Shown: piece after piece, positions 34,546-43,141 of the stretch
Numbering within the stretch: position 1 is the first letter of the stretch
How the letters are laid out: each line of letters begins with the position of its first letter
From: Cellulomonas marina
Lineage (GTDB): Bacteria; Actinomycetota; Actinomycetes; Actinomycetales; Cellulomonadaceae
Reading direction: 5' to 3'
NCBI RefSeq assembly: GCF_900111925.1
Contig: NZ_FOKA01000015.1
Location: 32,343 to 96,342, forward strand
Length of the DNA: 64,000 nucleotides
Translations under genes and position numbers: made by a program
Notes under the pieces: model-generated
Databases searched by the model: none
The model's input: only the letters and a program-made list of their open reading frames with translations
What the model was told of the DNA's origin: nothing

Positions 34546-35301
34546 GTGCCCGCTCCGGAGGTCCTGCGGCTGGCCGGGACGACGGCACTGCTGCTGCTCG
34601 TGGCGGTGGCCGCGGCGATCGGGGCCCGTACGGGCGGTGTCCGCGACCTCGTCGTGGCGGTGGTGCGCGGGGCGGCGCAGCTCGCGCTCGTCGCGGCGGT
34701 CATCGGCTGGGTGTTCCGCCACCCGGGTGCGGTGGCGCCGTACCTGCTCGTCATGGTGGTCGTCGCGACGGCCACCGCCACGCGGCGCATCGGGCACGGT
34801 CGCACCCTGGCGCCGCACGTCGCGGCGGCGGTGGTGTCGGGTGCCGCGGTGGTGGTGGTCGTCGCCGTGGGCACCGGCGAGGTGCCGCTGGACGCCCCGA
34901 CGCTGCTGCCCTACGCGGCGCAGGTGATCGGCGGTGCGATGGTCGCCGCGGCGCTGGCGGGGCAGCGGCTGCGCGACGACGTCCGCGACCGGTGGGACGA
35001 GGTCGAGGGCTGGCTGGCGCTGGGGGCGCAGCCCGGGCAGGCGGTGGCCCCGCTCGCCCGCCGGGCCGCGGCGCGCGCGCTCGTGCCCGCCGTCGACCAG
35101 ACCCGCAGCGCCGGCCTCGTCACCCTGCCGGGCGCGTTCGTCGGGCTGCTGCTCGGCGGCGCGAGCCCGTGGCAGGCGGCGGAGCTGCAGGTGCTCGTCC
35201 TCGCCGGGATGCTCGCGGCCGAGGCGGTGTCCGCCGCCGTCCTCGTCCGCCTCGCGGGGCCGGTCCTGGCCGCCGCACGCCCTCGGCCTGGAGCGCCCTG
35301 A
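34546..35301 (+). CDS. fetB: UPF0014 / FetB-type ABC permease
   Basis: A 251-residue membrane protein with about seven helices. The family segments VVRGAAQLALVAAVIGWVF near the N-terminus and RSAGLVTLPGAFVGLLLGG near the C-terminus (about 185-205) identify UPF0014, the permease half of the FetAB iron/metal exporter of E. coli. The ATPase partner FetA is not adjacent. GTG 34546 is the start that matches the family N-terminus. Substrate is unproven outside E. coli. Confidence 0.82.
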   Translation: MPAPEVLRLAGTTALLLLVAVAAAIGARTGGVRDLVVAVVRGAAQLALVAAVIGWVFRHPGAVAPYLLVMVVVATATATRRIGHGRTLAPHVAAAVVSGAAVVVVVAVGTGEVPLDAPTLLPYAAQVIGGAMVAAALAGQRLRDDVRDRWDEVEGWLALGAQPGQAVAPLARRAAARALVPAVDQTRSAGLVTLPGAFVGLLLGGASPWQAAELQVLVLAGMLAAEAVSAAVLVRLAGPVLAAARPRPGAP

Positions 35302-35336
35302 CGGTCCAGGCCCGGTACGACGGTGCCGACCGGAGC

Positions 35337-36878
35337 TCAGATGTCGGCGACCGTCGCGCGGTACTCAGGGCTGGCGAGGATCCCCGCGATGATGCGCTCG
35401 CTGCGTTCGCCGGCCTGGATCGCGCGGACCCAACCCGCCGCTCCGGCGGGGTCGGCCGGTCGGTGCAGGTACTCGCGGTAGTACCCGTCCACGACGTCGG
35501 TGAGGTGCTCGGTGGAGTAGAGGAAGCCCCGTGCGACCTCGGACCGGTCGGCGCGGGCCGTCACGGCGGTCCACCACTGCACCTCGTCGGCCCGCGCGGG
35601 ACGACCCAGGACGTCCTCGTAGAGGGCGCGGACCCAGCTGGCGTCCGTGCCGCCGGCGCGCAGGTGGTACTCGGGTGCGGCGATGAAGCCGGACTCCATC
35701 TGCTGGATGGGCATGCCGGACCGCATGGCCCGGAGCCACCCTGCCGTACCGGGGTCGTCGGGCTCGCGGCCGAGGTAGTGCCCGTACGCCTGACGGACGA
35801 GCCGGGTCCGGAACTCGTCGGAGGCGGTCAGGCCGTCGGCCACCGCGCTCGGCGTCATCCCGCCGAGCAGCGCGTGGACCCAGCCGTCGAGGCCCGCCTC
35901 GTCGGCGTCCCGGCGGAAGATGGCGAGGTACACGGCGCGCACGTAGGCACGGGCGCGGGAGTCGGCGGTCGCGACGACCGCTGCGCGCACGGCGAGCGAG
36001 GTCCCGTCGGTGAGCGCCGCCTCCACCGTCAGGTAGCCGGGCGGGCCCACCTGCCAGCCCGTCGTCGGGACCTCCAGCCGGGCGCCGTCGGGCGACGTCC
36101 GCGGCCCCGTGCCGAGGGTGGTCTCCGACGACCCGCCGCCCACGTTCCAGCCCTGCACCAGCAGCGGCGCTCGGAGGCGAGTGGTCCACGTCCCGGGCGG
36201 GGCCACGAGGACGGCGTCCGTCCCGTACGGCACGTCGGGCACCCGGAGCGCCGCGCTGTCCCGGACCACGTCGGGAGCCGGGAGCGCCCGGTCCACCACG
36301 GCGGGCGCCGTCGCCGCCTCGAGCACGACGTCGACGACGAGATCGACCGTCCACGACCCCGTCGCGTCGGCGAGCCGGACGTCGACCTGGACGCTGCTCG
36401 GCGTCGGCGTCCCGTACCGGGCGAGGTCCGCCAGCGCGGCGGGGAGGTCGACGACGACGGTCCAGTCCTCCCGACGCGCCCCCTCGAGGGTGGGGTGCTG
36501 ACCCCCGAGCACGCGGACCTGACCGGGGGCCGGCCCGGCCACCGGCAGGGTGTGCAGGTCCTCGGGCAGCGCGAACTGCACCGTCGCGGAGCGCGGCGCC
36601 CGGAGTGCGCGGCCGCCGGCCGTCGTCCACCGCCGTTCGGCACGGCGTCCCACCAGGGTGCTGCCGACGACCGCCGGTGTGGTGGCGACGACGTCGGCTG
36701 ACGTCCCCGCGACGGCGGGCGGGCCGGCCCCGTCGGGCTCGGCGCTCGCCGGCAGCGCCGCCACGGGCGCGACGAGGGCGAGCACGCCGAGGACGGCGAG
36801 AGCGACGGGCGCGAGGCGCAGGCGGGGTGGCACGGTCGACCCATCGGGTGCGAGACGTGCGACGTGACCCGTCGGCAA
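35337..36878 (-). CDS. secreted DUF4214 repeat protein
   Basis: A 513-residue exported protein. The signal peptide contains LAPVALAVLGVLALVAPVAA and is followed by PASAEP. The middle (about 60-290) is a beta-rich region with no recognised domain. The last 220 residues hold three to four DUF4214 units, each with the pattern YxxxLxRxPDxxGxxxW (for example YGHYLGREPDDPGTAGW, YREYLHRPADPAGAAGW). DUF4214 is common in surface and S-layer-like proteins; function unknown. TTG 36878 is preferred because GGAGG is 7 nt upstream; GTG 36833 is in frame but leaves a short basic region. Confidence 0.78.
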   Translation of the reverse strand: MPTGHVARLAPDGSTVPPRLRLAPVALAVLGVLALVAPVAALPASAEPDGAGPPAVAGTSADVVATTPAVVGSTLVGRRAERRWTTAGGRALRAPRSATVQFALPEDLHTLPVAGPAPGQVRVLGGQHPTLEGARREDWTVVVDLPAALADLARYGTPTPSSVQVDVRLADATGSWTVDLVVDVVLEAATAPAVVDRALPAPDVVRDSAALRVPDVPYGTDAVLVAPPGTWTTRLRAPLLVQGWNVGGGSSETTLGTGPRTSPDGARLEVPTTGWQVGPPGYLTVEAALTDGTSLAVRAAVVATADSRARAYVRAVYLAIFRRDADEAGLDGWVHALLGGMTPSAVADGLTASDEFRTRLVRQAYGHYLGREPDDPGTAGWLRAMRSGMPIQQMESGFIAAPEYHLRAGGTDASWVRALYEDVLGRPARADEVQWWTAVTARADRSEVARGFLYSTEHLTDVVDGYYREYLHRPADPAGAAGWVRAIQAGERSERIIAGILASPEYRATVADI

Positions 36879-36915
36879 GGGACTGCCTCCTCTGGTCCTG
36901 TGCCAGCCTGGGCGC

Positions 36916-37725
36916 GTGACCAGCACATCGCCCGCCCCGGACCCGCACGCCCGCACCAGCGCCACCGTGCCGAACCTGCGCGACGTCGGCGGTCGCACGA
37001 CGGCGGGGGGCGGCGCGGTCCCTACCGGTCTGCTGTTCCGGTCGGGCGAGCTCGCGGACCCCGGCGTGGCCGCCGACGAGGCCGTGGCGGCGCTGCGGCT
37101 GGCGGTCGTCGTCGACCTGCGGACGGCCGCCGAGGTGGCGCAGCGCCCGGACCACGTGCCCGCCGGCGTCGCCCGCACGCATCTCGACGTGCTGGCGGAC
37201 CAGCCGGGCGACGCGGCCGCGCAGATCGCGCACCTCCTGGGCGCCCCGGGCGCCGCACCCGCCGAGCCGGTCGTCCTCGACGCCGCCGCGCACATGCGCG
37301 AGACCTACCGCGACCTCGTCCTGTCCGGCTCGGCGCGCCGGGGCTACGCGGCGTTCCTGCGGACGCTGCTCGGCGCGGACGGGCGGCCGGTGCTGGTGCA
37401 CTGCACCGCCGGCAAGGACCGCACGGGGTGGGCGGTGACGCTCGTGCTCGAGCTCGCGGGCGTCGACGAGGCCGGCGTGCTCGAGGAGTACCTGGCGGTG
37501 CGGCCCGCCGTCGCGACGATGTTCGCGCCTCTGCTGGAGCGCGTGGCGGCGGCCGGGCTCGACCCGGCGCTCGTCGCCCCCATGGTCGAGGTGCGCGAGG
37601 AGTACCTGGACACGGCGCGTGCCGTGCGCGCCGAGCGGTACGGCACGGCGGACGGGTACCTCACCGAGGGGCTCGGGCTGTCCGACGACGAGGTCGCCGC
37701 GCTGCGGGCGCTCCTGCGCGGCTGA
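36916..37725 (+). CDS. protein-tyrosine phosphatase (Y_phosphatase3 type)
   Basis: A 269-residue dual-specificity-like phosphatase of the bacterial tyrosine/serine phosphatase family. It starts with VPNLRDVGGRTTAGGG, the family signature, and has VVVDLRTAAEVAQRPDHV. The P-loop HCTAGKDRTG at about 161-170 contains catalytic Cys and Arg. Mycobacterial PtpB belongs here. The substrate in this host is not known. The gene is alone and ends in a hairpin terminator. Confidence 0.9.
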   Translation: MTSTSPAPDPHARTSATVPNLRDVGGRTTAGGGAVPTGLLFRSGELADPGVAADEAVAALRLAVVVDLRTAAEVAQRPDHVPAGVARTHLDVLADQPGDAAAQIAHLLGAPGAAPAEPVVLDAAAHMRETYRDLVLSGSARRGYAAFLRTLLGADGRPVLVHCTAGKDRTGWAVTLVLELAGVDEAGVLEEYLAVRPAVATMFAPLLERVAAAGLDPALVAPMVEVREEYLDTARAVRAERYGTADGYLTEGLGLSDDEVAALRALLRG

Positions 37726-37737
37726 CCCCCGACGCGC

Positions 37738-37773
37738 CGACGGCGCCGGCCCCCGCGGGGACCGGCGCCGTCG
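37738..37773. terminator. bidirectional hairpin terminator
   Basis: 12-bp arms CGACGGCGCCGG and complement around a 12-nt loop, between the convergent phosphatase gene and the second sugar permease operon. Confidence 0.7.
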
Positions 37774-37795
37774 TGGTGCGGCAGCGACCGGGGCG

Positions 37796-38731
37796 TCAGC
37801 CCTTGACCGCGCCGGCGGTGAGGCCGCGGACGAAGAACCGCTGCATCGTGAGGAAGATGAGGATCGGCACGATCATCGACAGGAAGCCGCCCGCGGTGAC
37901 GAGCTGCCACCCCTGGCCCTGCTGCCCGATGAGGCTGTTCACCGCGATCGTGATGGGCGCGTTCTCCCCCGACCCGAGGAACACGAGGGCGACGAGCAGG
38001 TCGTTCCAGACCCAGAGGAACTGGAAGATCGCGAAGGACGCCAGCGCCGGCACCGACATCGGCAGGATGAGCCGCCAGAACGTGGAGAAGTGGCTGGCCC
38101 CGTCGATCTTCGCCGACTCGATGACCTCCCGCGGCAGCGTGGCCATGTAGTTGCGCAGGATGTAGACCGCCAACGACATGCCGAACCCGATGTGCGCGAG
38201 CCACGCGGCGGGGAACGTGCCGTTGATGCCGAGCTCCCCGTACAGGCGCAGCAGCGGCACGAAGGCGACGAAGTTCGGCACCACCAGCAGGCTGATGATG
38301 ACGAAGAACAGCACGTCCCGGCCCGGGAATTCCATGAACGCGAAGGCGTAGGCGGCGAACGCGGCGATGAGGATCGGGATGATCGTCGCCGGCAGCGCGA
38401 TGGCGAAGCTGTTCGTGAACGCCCGCGCCAGGTTCGCCTGGTCGAGCACCTGGGCGTAGTTGTCGAGCGTGAACGCGCCCCACGTCGACGGGTCGAGGAA
38501 GACCGTCCACCAGCCGCTGCTGTTGGCCGCGTCCCGCGTGCGGAACGAGGTGATGAGCAGCCCGAGGACGGGGACGAACCACGCGAGGGCCAGCACCAGC
38601 ACCGCGAGCTTGGCGAGCGGGTTGGCGCGCCCCTGCTCGTCGCCGCCCTTCGAGCGGCGCTGCCGGCGGGCGGTTCCGCCGCGCCGGACCTGGTCGGGCA
38701 GCCGCGGGGGGACCTGCACGGTCGTGCTCAT
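37796..38731 (-). CDS. sugar ABC transporter permease, MalG/AglG type
   Basis: A 311-residue inner-membrane subunit with six helices after a 40-residue basic tail. The EAA loop is EVIESAKIDGASHFSTFW. The sequence resembles alpha-glucoside (AglG-type) permeases. It is coupled to the upstream permease by a 4-nt ATGA overlap. Last gene of the three-gene transport operon; no ATPase adjacent. Confidence 0.93.
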   Translation of the reverse strand: MSTTVQVPPRLPDQVRRGGTARRQRRSKGGDEQGRANPLAKLAVLVLALAWFVPVLGLLITSFRTRDAANSSGWWTVFLDPSTWGAFTLDNYAQVLDQANLARAFTNSFAIALPATIIPILIAAFAAYAFAFMEFPGRDVLFFVIISLLVVPNFVAFVPLLRLYGELGINGTFPAAWLAHIGFGMSLAVYILRNYMATLPREVIESAKIDGASHFSTFWRLILPMSVPALASFAIFQFLWVWNDLLVALVFLGSGENAPITIAVNSLIGQQGQGWQLVTAGGFLSMIVPILIFLTMQRFFVRGLTAGAVKG

Positions 38732-39711
38732 CGGGTCGCTCCTTCGCTGCGGGCGTGGCGGATCTGGAACACGAGCACGGGCAGGATCGCCACGAGCAGC
38801 ATGACGACGATCGCCGCGGCGTGGCCGTTGTTGAAGTTCGTGAACAGCTCGTTGAAGAACTGGGTGCCGATGATGTTCGTGTTGTAGTTGCCGTTCGTCA
38901 TCACGTAGACGATGTCGAAGATCTTCATGACGCCGATGAGGACCGTGATGTAGACGGTGATGACGGTGCCCCAGATCTGCGGCACCACGACGCGGAAGAA
39001 CACCTGCACCTCGCTCGCGCCGTCGATGCGCGCCGCCTCCAGGGTGTCGCCCGGGACGCCCTTGATGGCCGCCGACAGCAGGACCATGGAGAAGCCGACC
39101 TGCGCCCACAGGAAGATCACCATGAGCAGGAAGCTGTTGAGCCGGCCCTGGGACAGCTGCAGCCAGGCCACCGGCGTGCCGCCGAAGGCGGTCACGACGC
39201 CGTTGAGCAGGCCGACCTGGTCCTGGGTGGGCGGGTTGGCGGCGTACATGAGCCGCCAGATGGTGCCGGCGCCGACGGCGCTGATGGCCATCGGCAGGAA
39301 GAAGATCGTCTTGGCGCTCTTCTCGGCCCGTGGTCGGAACCGGTCGGTGAGCACCGCGATGAGCAGGCCGGCGATGATCGTGATGACGGGTGCGAAGGCG
39401 ATCCACAGCAGCGTGTTGAGCAGGGTGCTGCGGAACGCGTTGCTGCTCAGCAGGTTCGTGTAGTTGTCGAGCCCGACGAACTGCGTCGAGCTCGCGTTGG
39501 CGAAGCTGTACACGATGGTCTGGACCGTCGGGTAGATGAGGTACAGCCCGATCGCGGCGAACGCGGGCAGGATGTACAGGTACGGCTTGACGCGGTGCTC
39601 CCACTTCCCGGGGAGCAGCTCCGCGATCTTGTTGAGGACGTAGTACAGGACCAGCGCGCCACCGATGCCGTAGATCACGGTGAGCAGGGCGTTGATGATC
39701 TTGATGGTCAC
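38728..39711 (-). CDS. sugar ABC transporter permease, MalF/AglF type
   Basis: A 327-residue permease. It has an extra N-terminal helix (IINALLTVIYGIGGALVLYY) before the core, typical of the AglF branch. Further helices run from PYLYILPAFAAIGLYLIYP, and the EAA loop is DTLEAARIDGASEVQVFF. The start is GTG 39711. The 91-nt gap to the binding-protein gene contains a short GC hairpin (about 39746-39760) that may lower expression relative to the binding protein. Confidence 0.93.
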   Translation of the reverse strand: MTIKIINALLTVIYGIGGALVLYYVLNKIAELLPGKWEHRVKPYLYILPAFAAIGLYLIYPTVQTIVYSFANASSTQFVGLDNYTNLLSSNAFRSTLLNTLLWIAFAPVITIIAGLLIAVLTDRFRPRAEKSAKTIFFLPMAISAVGAGTIWRLMYAANPPTQDQVGLLNGVVTAFGGTPVAWLQLSQGRLNSFLLMVIFLWAQVGFSMVLLSAAIKGVPGDTLEAARIDGASEVQVFFRVVVPQIWGTVITVYITVLIGVMKIFDIVYVMTNGNYNTNIIGTQFFNELFTNFNNGHAAAIVVMLLVAILPVLVFQIRHARSEGATR

Positions 39712-39802
39712 AGGGCGCCTCCCTTCGGACGTGGGGACGGACGGACGCCGGGACCCGGCGCGGCGGCGTCTGCGTGCGCGCTCCGGGCCCCGGCGGGTGC
39801 CG

Positions 39803-41137
39803 TCAGCTGGTGGGCCAGCTCTGGTCGATGTTGGTCAGCGTGGTGTCGAGGTCCTGCTGCCCGCTGATCCAGGACGTCATGTCCCGCCAGAACGAGCCGG
39901 ACCCGACCGCGCCCGGCATGGAGTCGGAGCCGTCGAAGGCGAACGCCGTCGCGTCGTAGGCGACCTGCGCGATGTCCGCGACCGTCTGCGAGGGGTAGTT
40001 GCTCGGGTCGAAGTCGGTGCGGGGGGAGATGAACGACCCGGCCTGCGCCGCCTCGGCGCCGAAGCCCTCGGAGCTCATGTACTCGATGACCTGCTTCGCC
40101 GCGTCGGACTCGACGAGCATCGCGGCGAGGTCGCCACCGCCCTCGACCGGGTTGTCGCCGCCGGCCTCGGCCGGCGGGAACCCGAAGACGCCGACGCGGT
40201 TGTCGATGTCGGCCAGCACGTCGTCGGGGAAGAAGCCCGAGGCGGCGATGAAGTTGCCCTGCTTGTACATCATGCAGCCGGGGGGCGTCTCGAACATGGG
40301 GTTGCCGGCGGTGCCGAAGTTGTTCGAGGCGATGGACTGGCGCCCGCCGAGCACGTTGCCCTCGGTGAAGGCGATCTGCTCGAAGGTCGCGGCGGCCTGC
40401 CGGACGAGGTCGGAGTCGAACTTGATCTCGTTCGTCAGCCACTGGTTGTACTGCTCGACCCCGCCGTACTTGAGCACGAGCTCCTCCATCCAGTCCGTGG
40501 CGGGCCAGCCCGTGGCCGTGCCGGACTCGATGCCCAGGCACCAGGGGGCGGTGCCGGACTCGCGGATGGTGTCGGTGAGGGCCAGCAGGTCGTCGATGGA
40601 CTCCGGCGCGGTGTAGCCGGCCTCCTCGAACGGGCCCTTGGGGTAGAACACGAGGCTCTTGACGTTCATGGAGACCAGCAGGCCGTAGAGGCTGCCGTCG
40701 CGGGTGCCCACGTCGAGGGTCCCGGCGGTGTAGACCTCCTCGAGCGCCGGCACGTCGACGACGTCGTCGAGCGGCAGCACCGAGCCGCGGTCGACGAGGT
40801 CCATCAGCACGCCGGGCTGCGGGAACATCGCGATGTCGGGCAGGTCGTTGCCCTGCACGCGCGTGTTGATGAGCTGGTTGAAGTTGTCCGAGGGCGACCA
40901 CTCGATGGTGATGCCGTTCTCCTCGGCCCACGGGTCCACGGACGCCTGGAAGTTCTCGAGCTGGGCGCCGGTGAAGCCGAGCATGATCTCGACGGTGTTG
41001 TCGCCGCCGTCACCGCCGGCGTTCCCCCCGCCACCGCCGCCACCGCCGCCGTCCCCCTCGGACGCGAGGCATCCGGTCGTCAGGGCGGCGACGGCCAGGA
41101 CCGTCGTCGTGGCCAGGAAGGGTGTGCGGAACCGCAT
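39803..41137 (-). CDS. sugar-binding lipoprotein of the ABC transporter
   Basis: A 444-residue extracellular solute-binding protein, family 1. The signal sequence ends in the lipobox LTTGC (Cys about 23), then a glycine-rich linker. The mature part (VEIMLGFTGAQLENFQASVD, DLPDIAMFPQPGVL, GLLVSMNVKSLVFYPKGPF) resembles alpha-glucoside-binding AglE proteins. Ligand specificity is not certain. First gene of the operon, divergent from a LacI gene, with two operator-like sites in between. Confidence 0.92.
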   Translation of the reverse strand: MRFRTPFLATTTVLAVAALTTGCLASEGDGGGGGGGGGNAGGDGGDNTVEIMLGFTGAQLENFQASVDPWAEENGITIEWSPSDNFNQLINTRVQGNDLPDIAMFPQPGVLMDLVDRGSVLPLDDVVDVPALEEVYTAGTLDVGTRDGSLYGLLVSMNVKSLVFYPKGPFEEAGYTAPESIDDLLALTDTIRESGTAPWCLGIESGTATGWPATDWMEELVLKYGGVEQYNQWLTNEIKFDSDLVRQAAATFEQIAFTEGNVLGGRQSIASNNFGTAGNPMFETPPGCMMYKQGNFIAASGFFPDDVLADIDNRVGVFGFPPAEAGGDNPVEGGGDLAAMLVESDAAKQVIEYMSSEGFGAEAAQAGSFISPRTDFDPSNYPSQTVADIAQVAYDATAFAFDGSDSMPGAVGSGSFWRDMTSWISGQQDLDTTLTNIDQSWPTS

Positions 41138-41267
41138 CGTGCATCTCCGATCGTCGCTGAGGAGATCCCGTCGGGCGCTGCGTCGCGCGGGACGGGTCCG
41201 TGCTCGTGGTGGTGCCGGCTCGGTGGGCTGCCCGCCGCGGCGCGCGTCCCTGCGCGCCGGCCTGCGA

Positions 41268-41335
41268 CTACACCGATTTAGTCCCACCCTCGCGCGCCTG
41301 GTCAGGCGCGTCAAGCCGGCGCTATATCGTTTTGG
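41268..41335. promoter_or_regulatory. two LacI-like operators flanking an inverted repeat
   Basis: CTACACCGATTTAG (41268-41281) and CTATATCGTTTTGG (41322-41335) share the pattern CTAnAnCGnTTTnG with a central CG, as in LacI-family sites. Between them is a perfect 8-bp hairpin CGCGCCTG-GT-CAGGCGCG (41293-41310). The block is in the 231-bp divergent region between the binding-protein gene and the LacI gene. Centre-to-centre distance is 54 bp. Both half-sites are imperfect. Confidence 0.5.
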
Positions 41336-41368
41336 TAACGCCGGCAGGCTCGGCGGTACCCTCGCCCC

Positions 41369-42421
41369 ATGGGGGGAGCAGGTCTGCCACCGGCGGCGGG
41401 CACGACGAGGGGCCGCACGACGCTCGACGACGTCGCGCGCAGCGCCGGCGTCTCGCGCACCACGGTCTCCTTCGTGCTCAACGACCGCCCCAACTCGGGC
41501 ATCCCGGAGGGCACGCGCGCGCGGGTGCTCGAGGCGGCCGCCTCCCTGGGGTACCGTCCCAACCGCCTCGCCCGGAACCTGCGGCTGCAGCGCACGGGCT
41601 CCTTGGGCCTGTACGTCCCCGACGAGAACCTCGACGCGCACTTCCCCGTGGGGCTGGCCTACCTCCAGCCGCTGCTGCACGCGGCGGAGGAACGGGGGTG
41701 CCAGGTCGTCACGTTCACGGGCGGCACCGACCCCGTGGGCCGCTACGCCGACCTCGTCGCGGCGCACGCCGTCGACGGCTTCGTGCTCACGGACTCCGCC
41801 GTCGACGACCCCCGCGCGCGCTACCTCGACTCGGTGGGCATGCCCTTCTCCTCCATCGGCCGCACGTCGGGAGCGCTCCCACAGCGGTGGGTCGACATCG
41901 ACAACGCCGCGGCCATCGGCCTCGCCGTCGACCACCTCGTCGCCCTGGGGCACCGCCGCATCGCCTACCTCGGGCCGGGTCGGTCGCACTACTGGTGGGC
42001 GGAGCGCGTCGACGGCTTCCGCGCGGCGATGGCGCGCCACGGCCTGCCCGTCCCGCCGGGCTGGGTGGCCTCCGGGGACGACGACGAGCTGCAGGCGGTC
42101 GCGACGCACCTGCTGGCACGGCCGGACCGGCCGACCGCGGTCGTGACGCCGGGCGACGCGGCGACCGTGCCGGTCTACCGGGCCTGCGCGCGCGCCGGCC
42201 TGGTGGTCGGCCCCGACCTGTCGGTGACGGGGTTCGACCCGCTCCTGTGGATGCTCGACCCGGCCCTCACCACGCTCACCGTCGACCACGACCTCATGGC
42301 CCGCACCGCGGTGGACGCCTGCCTGCGCGCGGTGGAGGGTCTGCCGGACGCGACCGCCGGGACCTACGTCGAGGTTCACCTGCGTCCGGGCAGCAGCACG
42401 GCGCCCCTGCCGGTGCCCTGA
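41369..42421 (+). CDS. LacI-family transcriptional repressor
   Basis: A 350-residue repressor. The HTH (about 15-70) is TTLDDVARSAGVSRTTVSFV and SLGYRPNRLARNLRLQRTG. The sensor domain contains GLYVPDENLDAHFPVG, DGFVLTDSAVDDPR, LGHRRIAYLGPG, PTAVVTPGDAATV and VTGFDPLLWMLDP. Divergent from the alpha-glucoside-type transporter, which it most likely represses together with itself through the sites at 41268-41335. Confidence 0.93.
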   Translation: MGGAGLPPAAGTTRGRTTLDDVARSAGVSRTTVSFVLNDRPNSGIPEGTRARVLEAAASLGYRPNRLARNLRLQRTGSLGLYVPDENLDAHFPVGLAYLQPLLHAAEERGCQVVTFTGGTDPVGRYADLVAAHAVDGFVLTDSAVDDPRARYLDSVGMPFSSIGRTSGALPQRWVDIDNAAAIGLAVDHLVALGHRRIAYLGPGRSHYWWAERVDGFRAAMARHGLPVPPGWVASGDDDELQAVATHLLARPDRPTAVVTPGDAATVPVYRACARAGLVVGPDLSVTGFDPLLWMLDPALTTLTVDHDLMARTAVDACLRAVEGLPDATAGTYVEVHLRPGSSTAPLPVP

Positions 42422-42454
42422 CGCGCGCCGACCGCGTGGCCGTCCGCGTGGCCG

Positions 42455-43141
42455 TCAGGCCGGGTCGGGCCGGAACCGGTAGCCCGTGCCCTGCTCCGTC
42501 AGCAGGTAGCGCGGCGCGGACGGCTCGGGCTCGAGCTTCTTGCGCAGCTGCGACAGGTACAGCCGCAGGTACCCCGCGCTCGTCTGGTGCTGGGTGCCCC
42601 AGATCTCGGTGAGGATCGTCTGCCGGGTGACGAGCCGGCCGGGGTTGCGGACGAGGATCTCCAGGACCTGCCACTCCGTCGGCGTCAGGTGCACCGCGCC
42701 GACGCCCGCCCGCGTCACGAGCCGCAGCGCCAGGTCGACCGTGACGTCGCCGAACGTCACCACGGGGGCGTCGCCCTCGGCCGGTGCCGAGCGGCGGGCC
42801 AGCGCGCGCAGGCGGGCCAGGAGCTCGTCGAGGTCGAAGGGCTTGATGACGTAGTCGTCGGCCCCGGCGTCGAGGGCCTCCACCTTGTCGTCCGACCCGG
42901 CGCGCCCGGACACGACGAGGACCGGCGCCTGCGTCCACCCCCGCAGGGACCGGATGAGCCCGAGCCCGTCGAGCCGCGGCATGCCCAGGTCGACGAGGTA
43001 GAGGTCGGGGCGCTGGGCCGCTGCCTGCGCGAGGGCGTCGGCGCCGTCCGTCGCGGTGAGGACGGTGTACCCGCGGGCGCGCAGCGTGATCCGCAGGGCG
43101 CGCAGGATCTGCGGGTCGTCGTCGGCGACGAGGATCTTCAC
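42455..43141 (-). CDS. kdpE: response regulator, KdpE/OmpR type
   Basis: A 228-residue two-component regulator. The receiver domain (1-115) has the acidic DDD at 8-10, phospho-acceptor Asp in LYLVDLGMPRLDG (about 51) and Lys in DYVIKPFDLDELLAR. The winged-helix output domain (about 130-225) reads HLTPTEWQVLEILV and YLRLYLSQLRKKLE. Closest in pattern to KdpE, the regulator of potassium uptake. GTG 43141 overlaps the kinase stop (GTGA). No kdpFABC genes are in the window. Confidence 0.88.
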   Translation of the reverse strand: MKILVADDDPQILRALRITLRARGYTVLTATDGADALAQAAAQRPDLYLVDLGMPRLDGLGLIRSLRGWTQAPVLVVSGRAGSDDKVEALDAGADDYVIKPFDLDELLARLRALARRSAPAEGDAPVVTFGDVTVDLALRLVTRAGVGAVHLTPTEWQVLEILVRNPGRLVTRQTILTEIWGTQHQTSAGYLRLYLSQLRKKLEPEPSAPRYLLTEQGTGYRFRPDPA

